A stretch of 41,962 nucleotides of DNA from Chloroflexota bacterium (GTDB lineage Bacteria; Chloroflexota; Dormibacteria; Dormibacterales; Dormibacteraceae): NCBI GenBank assembly GCA_005880945.1, contig VBIU01000057.1:1-41962 (forward strand), in the 5' to 3' direction. Shown here in pieces: positions 22,299 to 30,371 of this stretch. Each line of letters starts with the position of its first letter. Position 1 is the first letter of the stretch. Under the pieces are notes generated by a model. The model searched no databases. It saw nothing but the letters and a program-made list of their open reading frames with translations, and was not told the DNA's origin. A program made the translations under genes and the position numbers.

Positions 22299-22560
22299 CA
22301 GATGCGCCTCCGTTTGATGTGCTGATTACGACCGACTCGAGAATTTGCGCGCGCATGCGCGCAAAGGTGGGCGAACGCCCGGTCAGGAAGTCGGGTCAGC
22401 TACAGAAGCAGCTGGCGCAGCGAACGTAGTCGATGGCTCTCCGCCTCGTCAGCGGGGCCAAGCAGATGACGACTGGACTACGCATCGCCGGCAAAGAGTA
22501 CCGGATGGATGCTTCGCGATGCTGCGATCAAGTCGCAAGAAGCTGTTGCTTGTTATCCGC
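22299..22560. other. Intergenic region upstream of cysI
   Basis: These 262 bases hold the palindrome at 22344-22365, the cysI ribosome binding site (GGAGG near 22307-22311 on the minus strand) and presumably the operon promoter. TAATCA near 22324-22329 on the minus strand is a weak -10 candidate with no clear -35. I see no gene in the rest, and no obvious terminator for the upstream RibD-like gene. Confidence 0.4.
22344..22365. promoter_or_regulatory. 9-4-9 inverted repeat upstream of the cys-hem operon
   Basis: Arms TTTGCGCGC and GCGCGCAAA are perfect complements around GCAT, 45 bases upstream of the cysI TTG start and the only strong symmetry in this spacer. The site is well placed for a repressor or activator of the sulfur operon (a CysB-, CymR- or TetR/Rrf2-type protein could bind such a dyad). 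The regulator itself is not in view. Confidence 0.5.
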
Positions 22561-23151
22561 TTAGCCCGACCCCGACTCCTTCTTCTGGTCGCCCGGTTCG
22601 AACACGAGGATGGTCACGCCGTCGCCGACCGTCCTGGAATCGACGAGGCGGAGCGGCTTCGCATCGCTGGTCTCGGCGAAGAGGCGCTTGCCGCTGCCGA
22701 GCACGACCGGGTACACCATGAGCCGGAGCTCGTCCACCAGGTCGTGTTCGACGAGGGTCTGCACGAGCTGGGCGCTGCCGTGGACCACGATGTCGCCTTG
22801 ATGCTTGTTCTTGAGCTTCCTGACCTCGTCCGCAACGTCGCCCTTCAGCACAGTGGAGTTGGTCCACTCGGGATCCGTGATGGTCGATGAGACGACGTAC
22901 TTGGGCATTGAGTTGAACTTGTCGGCGAATGCGCCGTCCCTGGTCGGCCAGGCCTTCGCAAAGCCCTCATACGTAACACGGCCGAGCAGCAGGGCATCGG
23001 CGGAGAGCGCTTCGTCCATCTTGAACTTGTCACCCTCGTCCCCGCGGCTGACCTTGAAGCTCCAGCCGCCGTGCTTGAAGCTCTCGCTGCCGCCCGGATC
23101 CTCGACCACGCCGTCCAACGACACGAATTCGGTTACGACGATCCTTCCCAC
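22561..23151 (-). CDS. Dihydrofolate-reductase-like / RibD C-terminal domain protein
   Basis: This 196-residue single-domain protein has the pyrimidine-reductase fold related to DHFR and the RibD C-terminal domain. It has 'VVTEFVSLDGVVEDPGG' at the N-terminus, 'LLLGRVTYEGFAKAWP' (the usual GRxTYE), 'DIVVHGSAQLVQTLVEHDLVDELRLMVYPVVLGSGKRLF' and a final 'VTILVFEP'. Stand-alone members are common in soil bacteria and their substrate is mostly unknown. The start is GTG at 23151 with GGAGG 6 bases before it. It is the last gene of an operon with the AraC-type regulator, the DUF3237-like protein and the DUF899 protein. Confidence 0.92.
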   Translation of the reverse strand: MGRIVVTEFVSLDGVVEDPGGSESFKHGGWSFKVSRGDEGDKFKMDEALSADALLLGRVTYEGFAKAWPTRDGAFADKFNSMPKYVVSSTITDPEWTNSTVLKGDVADEVRKLKNKHQGDIVVHGSAQLVQTLVEHDLVDELRLMVYPVVLGSGKRLFAETSDAKPLRLVDSRTVGDGVTILVFEPGDQKKESGSG

Positions 23152-23194
23152 CTCAGCCTCCTGACCCTCATAGGTTCGGCCGGACCATCAGATG

Positions 23195-24109
23195 CTACCG
23201 AAGCGGCGCGACCGGGATGCAGATCTCGCACTCGAAGGCTCCGGTCTTGCTGTCGTAGCCGGCCTCCTTCGGGTAGTGCTCGAAGAAGGGACGGGAGTCG
23301 AGCTGCATGCCGCTGCCGGGAAGCCAGACCCGTAGCATCGACACCCAGGCGTCGCCGACCTCCTTGTCCGTGCCTTTGAAATTCATCACCGCGTACTTGC
23401 CGCCGGGGATGACCGTTTTCTGGTGCTCGCCCGCGCCGACGAAGTCCGGCGGCACTTCGACGGCGGCGTCGTAGCGCAGCTTTTCGGGCGCGGTGATACC
23501 GGGATCGTCATGGCTGATGCCGTACCGCTCGCGGCCGTAGAGCCCATTGGTCTCCATCCAGGGATCGACCTTTTGCATCCAGAAATCCGATACTGATTTT
23601 CCGTAAGGTCCGACGTGCCGTAGATACGCGACGGTTGTCGGTTCTCGATCGACCATCTTGACTTTCATGTTCGCCTCCAGTGAGTGGGTGGTCACGATTC
23701 CATCATCCACCGAGGGCAGCGCGCGGGCCTGATCGGCCTTGCGATTCGACTGATCGCGATTGCTGAGCTGCATCTGCCTCCATGTGGTGGGGGTATTTCC
23801 GAAGCGAGCCTTGAAGGCGCGGGCAAAAGCCTCTGTCGAGCCGAAACCCACCGACAGCGCAACCTGCAGCACCGGCAGACGCGGTTGCCCAATGAGGCGC
23901 TGGGCTGCAACCTCGAGGCGGCGCCTGCGGATGTATTCGCCGAGTGTCTCCCCCATCCATGCGGAGAAGAGGCGATGAAAGTGAAACGACGAGAAGTTGG
24001 CGACAGCGGCGAGCGCATCCAGCTCCAGCGGCTCATCGAGATGCCGGTCGACGTGGTCGAGCACGCGATGCATGCGGGCGACGTACTCCAGGCGGCTGTC
24101 GCCGGACAT
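23195..24109 (-). CDS. AraC-family regulator with GyrI-like effector domain
   Basis: This 304-residue protein has an N-terminal AraC DNA-binding domain with two helix-turn-helix motifs at about residues 8-110 ('LDALAAVANFSSFHFHRLF' and 'VLQVALSVGFGSTEAFARAFKARFGNTP'). A linker follows, then a GyrI/BmrR-like small-molecule-binding domain at about 148-304 ('VKMVDREPTTVAYLRHVGPYG' and 'IPGGKYAVMNFKG'). This Rob/SoxS-like order is typical of regulators sensing amphipathic or cationic drugs. The start is ATG at 24109, 3 bases after the upstream stop. It probably regulates its own operon. Confidence 0.94.
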   Translation of the reverse strand: MSGDSRLEYVARMHRVLDHVDRHLDEPLELDALAAVANFSSFHFHRLFSAWMGETLGEYIRRRRLEVAAQRLIGQPRLPVLQVALSVGFGSTEAFARAFKARFGNTPTTWRQMQLSNRDQSNRKADQARALPSVDDGIVTTHSLEANMKVKMVDREPTTVAYLRHVGPYGKSVSDFWMQKVDPWMETNGLYGRERYGISHDDPGITAPEKLRYDAAVEVPPDFVGAGEHQKTVIPGGKYAVMNFKGTDKEVGDAWVSMLRVWLPGSGMQLDSRPFFEHYPKEAGYDSKTGAFECEICIPVAPLR

Positions 24110-24112
24110 CGC

Positions 24113-25030
24113 CTACCTCGGGACGCTCAGGCCGTAATACGAGCACCTCACCAGGCCTGGTCTGCGTACGTAACCCACGCCGACAGCCAGCGTGCTGTTC
24201 AACCGCGCGAGCCCAGGTGCGCCGGCAACGAAGGTGGCGTGCTGGACGACGTCGTACATCACGTCGCCTGATGGGTTCCGCACCGGAGGCGTCGCGAGAC
24301 CGGCGTGGCGGTTGACGATCGGTCCCTCGGAGCCGGTGATCTCCGCGTGAGCGTCCAGCTGGTACAGGCCGTTTCGGAGGTAGGTCGGGTAGTGCCAGCC
24401 GCGCCACCTGCCGGCGAGGATCCCGCCTTGCACGTCACCGACGCTCGTGGCGAAGCCGGCGCCCTCCTGGTCGCCGAACGGGCGCACCACCTGATAGTCC
24501 GGATACTCCCAGCGAGCAGTACCAAGCAGCTCGAGGGTTGGCGCTCCGGCCGGCGCCTCCGCCGGCTCCCCGGCCGGTGCGGCGGAGTAGTACCGAATGC
24601 AAGCCTCCTCATCGGCGAACCGGCCGATTCCAAAAGCCAGTGTCGAGTTGAGCCAGGCCAGCTCCGCCGCCCCCGTCCAGAACCGCATCCAGTGGGTGAC
24701 CGACCGCGCCTCGGGGTGGCCCGGGACCTGTAAGCCGTAACCTGCGGCACGGGTCGCCACCTGCTGCCCGGACCCGGTCTCGATGAGGCCGTGCACATCG
24801 GGAAGCAACGTTCCATCGGCTCGCCAGCGCGGGAACTGCACGAGCCGGTACGAGCCGGAGAGCCGCTCCCCCTCCACACGGGCAGGCTTGCTGTACGCAT
24901 ACGCCTGCCCTTCCGAGTCGGGTCCGAAAGGCATCACGCGAACGAACTCCTCGTACGACCACCGGGCTTCGAACAGCGCCGTCAGCCGAACCGGCACCGG
25001 CACCGGCTCAATGTCGATGTATCCGCTCAC
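24113..25030 (-). CDS. Tandem DUF3237-like protein
   Basis: This protein of about 305 residues is made of two similar halves. Each half ends in the same signature: 'LNSTLAFGIGRF...IRYYS' near residues 128-152 and 'LNSTLAVGVGYV...CSYYGLSV' near 278-303. Each has an earlier beta-rich stretch with 'GRxxGxxYxxYLxxGLYxLD' or 'SGSYRLVQFPRWRADG'. This pattern fits the beta-barrel DUF3237 family, normally a single domain of about 150 residues, of unknown function. GTG at 25030 is chosen; TTG at 25033 is adjacent. An Ala/Pro/Glu-rich linker (about 152-166) joins the halves. It is co-transcribed with the DUF899 and AraC genes. Confidence 0.78.
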   Translation of the reverse strand: MSGYIDIEPVPVPVRLTALFEARWSYEEFVRVMPFGPDSEGQAYAYSKPARVEGERLSGSYRLVQFPRWRADGTLLPDVHGLIETGSGQQVATRAAGYGLQVPGHPEARSVTHWMRFWTGAAELAWLNSTLAFGIGRFADEEACIRYYSAAPAGEPAEAPAGAPTLELLGTARWEYPDYQVVRPFGDQEGAGFATSVGDVQGGILAGRWRGWHYPTYLRNGLYQLDAHAEITGSEGPIVNRHAGLATPPVRNPSGDVMYDVVQHATFVAGAPGLARLNSTLAVGVGYVRRPGLVRCSYYGLSVPR

Positions 25031-25040
25031 CAAGCGCGGC

Positions 25041-25715
25041 TCAGTACTCGTCGTGCCGCCGCCACCACTCGTAGGGCGCAGTCTGCGGGTATCCGGCCGG
25101 AGAGTCCTCCCACGTTTCCTGCCGCCCGAGCGGCGTCAGGTCGAGGAAGGTCCAGACCGGGCCGAGCGCTTCGACCCCGCGTCCAGTTGTGAAGTAGGTG
25201 CGCAAGACTTTGTCGCCGTCGCGCAGGAAAACGCTGAGACCGAATGTCTCGCCCTGGTCGGTCGAGACCCCGAAATCCTTGTTGAAATCGCTGCCGGCTG
25301 ATGAGTACCACGGCTCTTTCCAGCCCATGCGCTTCTTGTATGCGTTGATGCTGGCCAGTGGTGCGAGGGATACCAGGGCAAAAGACGTGTCCCGAGCACG
25401 CAGGTGCGTGAGATCTCCGAGGTTGTCGACGAACATCGAGCAGCCTGGGCAGCCGGCCGACGGCCATCCTTCCACGCCGGGGGCGAACATGAAGTGGTAA
25501 AGGACGAGCTGGCGGCGTCCGTCGAACAGATCGAGGAGACGAACCTTGCCATCGGGCCCCTCGAAGACGTAGTCCTTGTCAATCTGAACGGCCGGCTGGC
25601 GCCTGCGCTCGGCCGCAAGGGCGTCGCGCGCACGGGTCGCCTCCTTCTCCTTGGCGAGCACCTTCTCGTGCGCCGCCTGCCATTCTTCGAATGACACGAT
25701 CGCGGGTGGTTTCAT
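25041..25715 (-). CDS. DUF899 family thioredoxin-fold protein
   Basis: This 224-residue protein begins 'PPAIVSFEEWQAAHEKVLAKEKEATRARDALAAERR', the typical helical start of the DUF899 family. A thioredoxin-like core follows ('GRRQLVLYHFMFAPG' and 'SAGCPGCSMFVDNLGDLTHLRARDTSFALVS') with a C-x2-C pair in 'GCPGCS', and it closes with 'WEDSPAGYPQTAPYEWWRRHDEY'. A redox role is possible but unproven for the family. The start is ATG at 25715 with a strong ribosome binding site (GGAGG, 4-5 bases upstream). It is the first gene of the four-gene minus-strand operon and diverges from the SRPBCC gene. Confidence 0.92.
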   Translation of the reverse strand: MKPPAIVSFEEWQAAHEKVLAKEKEATRARDALAAERRRQPAVQIDKDYVFEGPDGKVRLLDLFDGRRQLVLYHFMFAPGVEGWPSAGCPGCSMFVDNLGDLTHLRARDTSFALVSLAPLASINAYKKRMGWKEPWYSSAGSDFNKDFGVSTDQGETFGLSVFLRDGDKVLRTYFTTGRGVEALGPVWTFLDLTPLGRQETWEDSPAGYPQTAPYEWWRRHDEY

Positions 25716-25832
25716 TGTTCCTCCTTTACTCGTGCGTTCGTGCGTCTCGCATTTGAGTAAACCACGCCTTGGTGATGACGGGCTCTACGACCGCCTCTTC
25801 GTCGTCTGAACGCCGCGTACGCTGGTTCATCA

Positions 25833-26279
25833 ATGGCGCGCATCCATTTCCGGTTGGAGTCGAAGCTGGCGCCTGGCGCGGTGCTCGACGCCTTAACGGA
25901 CTTCGGGCCTCGCCGGGCCCAGGTCTGGCCGAACATCGACGATGAGCATTTCAAGCTCCACGGCGAGGGCCCCGGCTGGGCCGAGGTGACCGAGGGCAGC
26001 TCGGTCGCCGGCGGCGTTTGGGAGCGCGAAAAATACACCTGGGATGCCACGAGCGGCTCTGTTGCTGTCGAGACCATCGATTCCAACACCTGGGGTCCTG
26101 GCAGCCGCTGGGACTACAGGCTCTCCCCAACGGCGCAGGGCGGAACCGCCATCGACGTGACCGTCGAACGCCACGGCAAAGGCTTGAAGGGCAAGCTCAT
26201 CGAGCTGGGGCTCGTCGTGGCAGGCACGGGGATGCTCCGATCGCAGATGGAGCAGGCCCTGGCGCGATCGGCGGGATAG
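25833..26279 (+). CDS. SRPBCC (START-like) family protein
   Basis: This 148-residue polyketide-cyclase/dehydrase-like fold protein opens with 'ARIHFRLESKLAPGAVLDALTDFG'. A beta-sheet core follows with 'SRWDYRLSPTAQGGTAIDVTVERHGKGLKGKLIELGLVV', and a long C-terminal helix closes the hydrophobic pocket. Members bind hydrophobic ligands; the ligand here is unknown. The ATG start at 25833 has no ribosome binding site. TACGCT (TANNNT type) at 25818-25823 ends 9 bases upstream, suggesting a leaderless transcript. Confidence 0.85.
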   Translation: MARIHFRLESKLAPGAVLDALTDFGPRRAQVWPNIDDEHFKLHGEGPGWAEVTEGSSVAGGVWEREKYTWDATSGSVAVETIDSNTWGPGSRWDYRLSPTAQGGTAIDVTVERHGKGLKGKLIELGLVVAGTGMLRSQMEQALARSAG

Positions 26280-26281
26280 AC

Positions 26282-26296
26282 GTCGGAGGATCCGAC
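26282..26296. terminator. Short hairpin after the SRPBCC gene
   Basis: Perfect stem GTCGGA/TCCGAC with loop GGA begins 3 bases after the SRPBCC stop, in the convergent gap with the Asp-box gene. There is no T-run, so it is at best a weak or Rho-assisted terminator. Confidence 0.3.
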
Positions 26297-26317
26297 CGAC
26301 CTTCATCGGCTCAATCG

Positions 26318-27223
26318 TCACCGGATGAGTTGGACACGGGTCACTTCGGGCAGGCCCCGCGCGATCTCGGACCACGACTCTCCCTTGTCGGTCGACGCGA
26401 AGAGGCGTCCATCTTGGGTGCCGAACGCCGCCAGCGAACCGTCGGGAAAAGCATCGAGGCACAGGCTGTCGATGTTCGGCTTGAACCACTCGGCCACACC
26501 CTGGGTCGAGCGCTCGAACGAGCGACCTTCGACATCGCTGCGATAGATCGCGCTGTGACCTCCTCGCGGTCCGTCGGCTGCTGACACGAGGACGGTGTCG
26601 CCACAGACCGTGACCGAGCGGCAGTAGCTCCCACGCAGTCCGCCGTTGCTCGAGGTCCAAGTACTTCCCTGGTCCTGACTCACGCTCAGTCCATCGGCGC
26701 CGGCCGCATACACGCGCCCGTGACCGGTGGTCACGCGATGAATGTCGGCTTCGATCTCGATGGTCGGCTGCCAGGACTCGCCGTGATCGGAGGACTTCAG
26801 GACTCCGCCGACATGGACGTTGACATAGACCGTGTCGCCGTCCTCTGTGATCGATCGCGTGTCAGGCGGCCCTCCCCATGGCGTGAACCATTCCTTGCGC
26901 CCGGGTGCGCCGGCGAACGAGCTGACTCGCTCCAGGCCCTTGCCGGCGATGCGGTAGAGGTGCGCGTCCGAAGTTCCGACGATCACACCCGCTCGGGTGT
27001 CGGCTATGCAATTGCCTCGCAAGCCCCTCAGGTTGGCGACGTGGAACCACCAATCGACACCCGCCGTGTGCACCACCTCGGTACCGTCCAGGATCGCCCA
27101 CAGCTCCCAACCTTCGGGCGCGATAGTGCTGACCTCGCGGCCGGCGAACTCAACCTTGAGCAACCGTCCCGAGACATCGAAACGGTGAAGCCCATCCCGG
27201 GTGGCGACGAGGATCTCAGCCAT
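26318..27223 (-). CDS. Asp-box (BNR) beta-propeller protein
   Basis: This 301-residue protein has several Asp-box turns (S-x-D-x-G-x-[ST]-W) at regular spacing: 'SSDHGESW', 'SQDQGSTW', 'STDKGESW', and a degenerate 'YRSDVEGRSF'. This matches sialidase-like/Ycf48-like propellers. No signal peptide or catalytic sialidase residues are evident ('MAEILVATRDGLHRFDV' begins directly with a blade), so it is probably cytoplasmic and non-enzymatic. The start is ATG at 27223. It follows the TIGR03118-like gene by 71 bases on the same strand. Confidence 0.82.
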   Translation of the reverse strand: MAEILVATRDGLHRFDVSGRLLKVEFAGREVSTIAPEGWELWAILDGTEVVHTAGVDWWFHVANLRGLRGNCIADTRAGVIVGTSDAHLYRIAGKGLERVSSFAGAPGRKEWFTPWGGPPDTRSITEDGDTVYVNVHVGGVLKSSDHGESWQPTIEIEADIHRVTTGHGRVYAAGADGLSVSQDQGSTWTSSNGGLRGSYCRSVTVCGDTVLVSAADGPRGGHSAIYRSDVEGRSFERSTQGVAEWFKPNIDSLCLDAFPDGSLAAFGTQDGRLFASTDKGESWSEIARGLPEVTRVQLIR

Positions 27224-27294
27224 GGATGGCCAAAAACACTACGCGATGCCTATCGAGGGACGTTATTGACTTGTATCGCCGGCCGCAGCTCTTG

Positions 27295-28374
27295 TCAGGT
27301 CTGGGTGGTCAGCACCCCGAACAGCCCGTGGCTCTCGTCGTCGATCCCGGCGGTGAAGAAGAGCGAGTTGGTCGGGCCGTTGTTGGTGACTCCCCCGCCG
27401 AACGCGATCGCCCACAGGCCGTCGATGGTGATCGGCCGGTTGTCGGCGCTGCGCAGCTGGCCGAGGAACTCGCCGGTCGCGGGGTCCACGGCGTTGATGC
27501 GGCCGTCGCCGAAGTTGCCGACCAGCAGGTCGCCGCTGAAGCGGCCGAAGTTCGACGGCGCGATGGCGACACCCCACGGCGAGTTGAGCCGGCCCCGCGT
27601 GGCGGCGCGGCGGAGCAGGTGGCCGCTGGTGTCGAAGACGTCCACGTAGCCGTTGGCCGGACCCGAGATGTCGTCGTGGCCGGAGTCATCGCGCTTCGCG
27701 TATGTCACGTACAGCTCGCCATTGAGGAGAGCGATTCCAAAGGGTGCGAAGCCGGCGTGGATGCCGGGGTCAGAGAAATTCCCATCTAGAGTCGCAGCGT
27801 GAAAGCTCGAGTCGAACACGTCGACGGTGGAGGTTTTGAAGTTTGTCGCGTAGAGGAAGGTGGCGCCGCCGCTGGTGCCGATGGCGAGGCCCTTGTACAC
27901 GGCGTTTCCATTGCTGGGGACCGCCACTATCGCGTTGGTCGCATCGACGGTCGGGCTCCAGCCGGCGATGGTGCCGCTCTCAGTCGCGAAGATGAACCGG
28001 CTCGCGGCGGAGGTGGTGCCGTTCGTGACCGCGAAACCGGATGTCCCGTTGAAGACCGTGCCGGTCGGCGCGCTGCCGGTCGGCGGGATGGTCACTATGA
28101 GGCCGAGCTTGGCGCCGGATCCGTTGTAGAGCGTGCTCTTGTCGGTGCCGTTGTCCGAGACCCACCACGGGCTGGTCGGTGAGCGGGTCAAGCCCCAGGC
28201 GTTGACCAGGTCTGGATCGGTGGTCGTGGCGAGCCCAGGCACATCCGAGACGAGGTTTGCTTGCGTGTAGAAGTCCTGCGCGGCGAGCGACGGCATCGAC
28301 GAGGCCGCCGCAAGCGCAACCGCCAGGAGAGGAGCGCCGAGCAGCCGAAAGACACGTACTCGATTCGCGATCAT
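27295..28374 (-). CDS. Secreted TIGR03118-like beta-propeller protein
   Basis: This 359-residue exported protein has a signal peptide 'RLLGAPLLAVALAAASSMPSLAA', with cleavage likely near residue 32. The mature part shows the family pattern 'NLVSDVPGLATTTDPDLVNAWGLTRSPTSPWWVSDNGT', 'APFGIALLNGELYVTYAKRD', 'GYVDVFDTSGHLLRR', 'LNSPWGVAIAPSNFG' and 'LLVGNFGDGRINA'. It is probably a six-bladed propeller of unknown function. The start is ATG at 28374 after a GGGGGAAAG stretch that can serve as ribosome binding site. It diverges from the methyltransferase gene. Confidence 0.88.
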   Translation of the reverse strand: MIANRVRVFRLLGAPLLAVALAAASSMPSLAAQDFYTQANLVSDVPGLATTTDPDLVNAWGLTRSPTSPWWVSDNGTDKSTLYNGSGAKLGLIVTIPPTGSAPTGTVFNGTSGFAVTNGTTSAASRFIFATESGTIAGWSPTVDATNAIVAVPSNGNAVYKGLAIGTSGGATFLYATNFKTSTVDVFDSSFHAATLDGNFSDPGIHAGFAPFGIALLNGELYVTYAKRDDSGHDDISGPANGYVDVFDTSGHLLRRAATRGRLNSPWGVAIAPSNFGRFSGDLLVGNFGDGRINAVDPATGEFLGQLRSADNRPITIDGLWAIAFGGGVTNNGPTNSLFFTAGIDDESHGLFGVLTTQT

Positions 28375-28423
28375 TTAACTTTCCCCCAACCAATCAGTCG
28401 CCTTTCCGTTGACTTTTCAGCCT

Positions 28424-28441
28424 AGGCACCAAAGCGTGCCT
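28424..28441. promoter_or_regulatory. Inverted repeat in the TIGR03118/methyltransferase divergent promoter region
   Basis: Arms AGGCAC and GTGCCT flank a 6-base centre, about 50 bases upstream of the minus-strand gene and 77 upstream of the plus-strand gene. On the minus strand TTGGAC and TAGGCT (19-base spacing) bracket it, so it may be an operator overlapping that promoter. Confidence 0.28.
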
Positions 28442-28518
28442 CTGTCCAAATTCGTATTCAGTAGCCCCCCGTGGTCCGCGTCGCAAGGTTGTTTGATGAG
28501 TTAGGCGACAATCGCGCG

Positions 28519-29322
28519 ATGAGCTCAGAGTTCAAATGGTCGGCGGGTGCCGACTACGAGGGCTATGTCGGCCGCTGGAGCCGGCTTGTCGCAGCCGAGT
28601 TCATCGCGTGGCTTGACGTATCGGCCGGCGCGACCTGGATCGATGTCGGCTGCGGCACCGGCGAGCTGACTCGCGCCATCCTGCGCCTGGCGGCTCCAAG
28701 CAAGGTCGTATCTCTGGATCCTTCAGAGGGCTTCCTGGACCACGCACGCCTCATGACCAAAGACGCGCGGGTCGAATTCCGGCGTGGAGCCGACCAGGAC
28801 GTCCGCTCGCTCGGCCTGGTCGCTGACGCTGTCGTCTCAGGGCTGGTCCTCAATTTCGTGCCAGATCCCATCGAGGCACTGCGTGCGGCCGCTGAAGTGA
28901 CGGCGGCGGGAGGTCTGATCGGCGCTTACGTTTGGGACTACGCGGAGGGGATGACGATGATCCGTCATTTCTTCGACGCCGCCCTCGAGGAGGATCCCGC
29001 GGCCCGCAGCACGGACGAAGGGGTGCGGTTCCCAATCTGCGCTCCGGGCGCCCTGAAGTCAGCCTTTGAAACGGCCGGCTTGGCCGGTGTGACCACCAGA
29101 CCGATCGATGTCACTGACACATTCGCAAATTTCGACGCGTACTGGACGCCCTTCACCAGCGGCCAGGGACCCGCGCCGGGGTACCTCGTATCGCTTCCAG
29201 CCAACCGTCAAGCGGCGCTGCGAGAGCTGGCGCGCAACCGCCTTCCGATCGCCCCCGATGGCACGATCACCCTCACCTGCAGGGCGTGGGCAGTCCGCGG
29301 CCGAAAGGTGGCTTCCGAGTAG
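28519..29322 (+). CDS. Class I SAM-dependent methyltransferase
   Basis: This 267-residue methyltransferase has motif I 'WIDVGCGTGELTRAIL' near residues 38-53, an acidic strand 2 end ('VVSLDPSEGFLDHAR') that binds the SAM ribose, and 'ADAVVSGLVLNFVPDPIEALRAAAEVTAAGGLIGAYVWDY' as motifs II-III. The substrate is unknown; it resembles UbiE/methyltransferase-11 type enzymes. I chose ATG at 28519 because 'MSSEFKWSAGADYEGYVGRWSR' is the family-like start; an in-frame GTG at 28471 would add 16 residues. Its stop is 5 bases from that of the convergent 2-hydroxyacid dehydrogenase. Confidence 0.88.
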   Translation: MSSEFKWSAGADYEGYVGRWSRLVAAEFIAWLDVSAGATWIDVGCGTGELTRAILRLAAPSKVVSLDPSEGFLDHARLMTKDARVEFRRGADQDVRSLGLVADAVVSGLVLNFVPDPIEALRAAAEVTAAGGLIGAYVWDYAEGMTMIRHFFDAALEEDPAARSTDEGVRFPICAPGALKSAFETAGLAGVTTRPIDVTDTFANFDAYWTPFTSGQGPAPGYLVSLPANRQAALRELARNRLPIAPDGTITLTCRAWAVRGRKVASE

Positions 29323-29327
29323 GAATC

Positions 29328-30371
29328 TCAGTACCTACGTCCGTGGTCGAACACGTTGATGAGGGTGCGCCCGTCGAGGTACCGGTGCAGGTTCTCGATG
29401 AAGAGGTCGACCAGGCGGTCGTTCTCTTTCACCACCGTGCTCGCCGAGTGTGGCGAGATGATGACATTCGGCATCGTCCACAGAGGGCTGTCGGTGGGAA
29501 GCGGCTCACTTGCGAATACGTCGAGCCCGGCGCCTCGCAGGCGCCCGGCCTGGAGCATCTCGATCATTGCCTGCTCATCGATCAGCGAGCCGCGCCCGAC
29601 GTTTACCACGACGGCATGGGCCGGCAGGAGGGCCAGCCGCCTGCGGTCGACAAGGTTCGCGGTTTCCGGAGTTTCTGGCGCCGCAATGACGAGGATGTCG
29701 GTTTCGGGAAGCACGGCATCAAGTTCTGCCGCGTCGACAACCCTCTGGACCCCTGGCGGGGCCTGGTTTCCCCCCGTCCTTCGGTGACCGGTCACCTGGA
29801 TGCCGATGGCGGAGCTCAACGCTGCGATTCTCGATCCGACGCGTCCTAAACCGATGAGCGTCATCCGCGATCCCAAGACTTCCTGGCCGCAGAAACGCTC
29901 CCAGTGTCGCTCCGCTTTCCACGCGGTCATCCGCGGCATGTCTTTGGCGAAATGCAGAGCCGTGAGGAGTACGAACTCCGCGAGTGGCTGGGCGTGGATC
30001 CCAGCGGCGTTGGTTATCAGCAGCGGTGAGCCGGCCAGGCCCAGGTGCTCGATCCATGGGCCGATTCCGGAGCTGGTCGCCTGCACCCAGCGCAGCCGAG
30101 GCGCGCGCTTGAGCAGCTCCTCCGGGCGCTCCCAGTCGAACTCGAATGCGACCTCGGCCCGAGCCAGCTGTTCCTGCCAGCGCTGGCGCTGCTCTTTGGT
30201 CAAGGGCCGCGGCGGTCCGTGGTGATCGGCCTCGTAGCGCGTCGTTGGCAGGAGCTCGGGCTCATAGATCAATTCGATCCTGTGCGGCTCGGCTGCGGCG
30301 ATTCGCTCCACCTGCCGCGGGTCCAGCCAAGAAGCGATCAAGACAGTGACGCGGCTGTCAGGTGCCGGCAT
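29328..30371 (-). CDS. D-isomer-specific 2-hydroxyacid dehydrogenase
   Basis: This 347-residue NAD(H)-dependent dehydrogenase interconverts a 2-hydroxyacid and a 2-ketoacid. The NAD motif 'LIGLGRVGSRIAAL' is intact. The catalytic residues are Arg in 'VVNVGRGSLID', Glu in 'DVFASEPLP' and His in 'ISPHSAS'. The exact acid (glyoxylate/hydroxypyruvate type is common) is not defined. The ATG at 30371 is preferred over GTG at 30377 because GAGGG lies 8 bases before the ATG. That site and the start lie inside the end of pepA (14-base overlap), so the two are translationally coupled. Confidence 0.93.
   Translation of the reverse strand: MPAPDSRVTVLIASWLDPRQVERIAAAEPHRIELIYEPELLPTTRYEADHHGPPRPLTKEQRQRWQEQLARAEVAFEFDWERPEELLKRAPRLRWVQATSSGIGPWIEHLGLAGSPLLITNAAGIHAQPLAEFVLLTALHFAKDMPRMTAWKAERHWERFCGQEVLGSRMTLIGLGRVGSRIAALSSAIGIQVTGHRRTGGNQAPPGVQRVVDAAELDAVLPETDILVIAAPETPETANLVDRRRLALLPAHAVVVNVGRGSLIDEQAMIEMLQAGRLRGAGLDVFASEPLPTDSPLWTMPNVIISPHSASTVVKENDRLVDLFIENLHRYLDGRTLINVFDHGRRY

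Noticed and set aside
21048..22325. 425-codon plus-strand open frame opposite cysI
   Set aside because: The CysI frame carries all cluster cysteines; this one is its antisense shadow.
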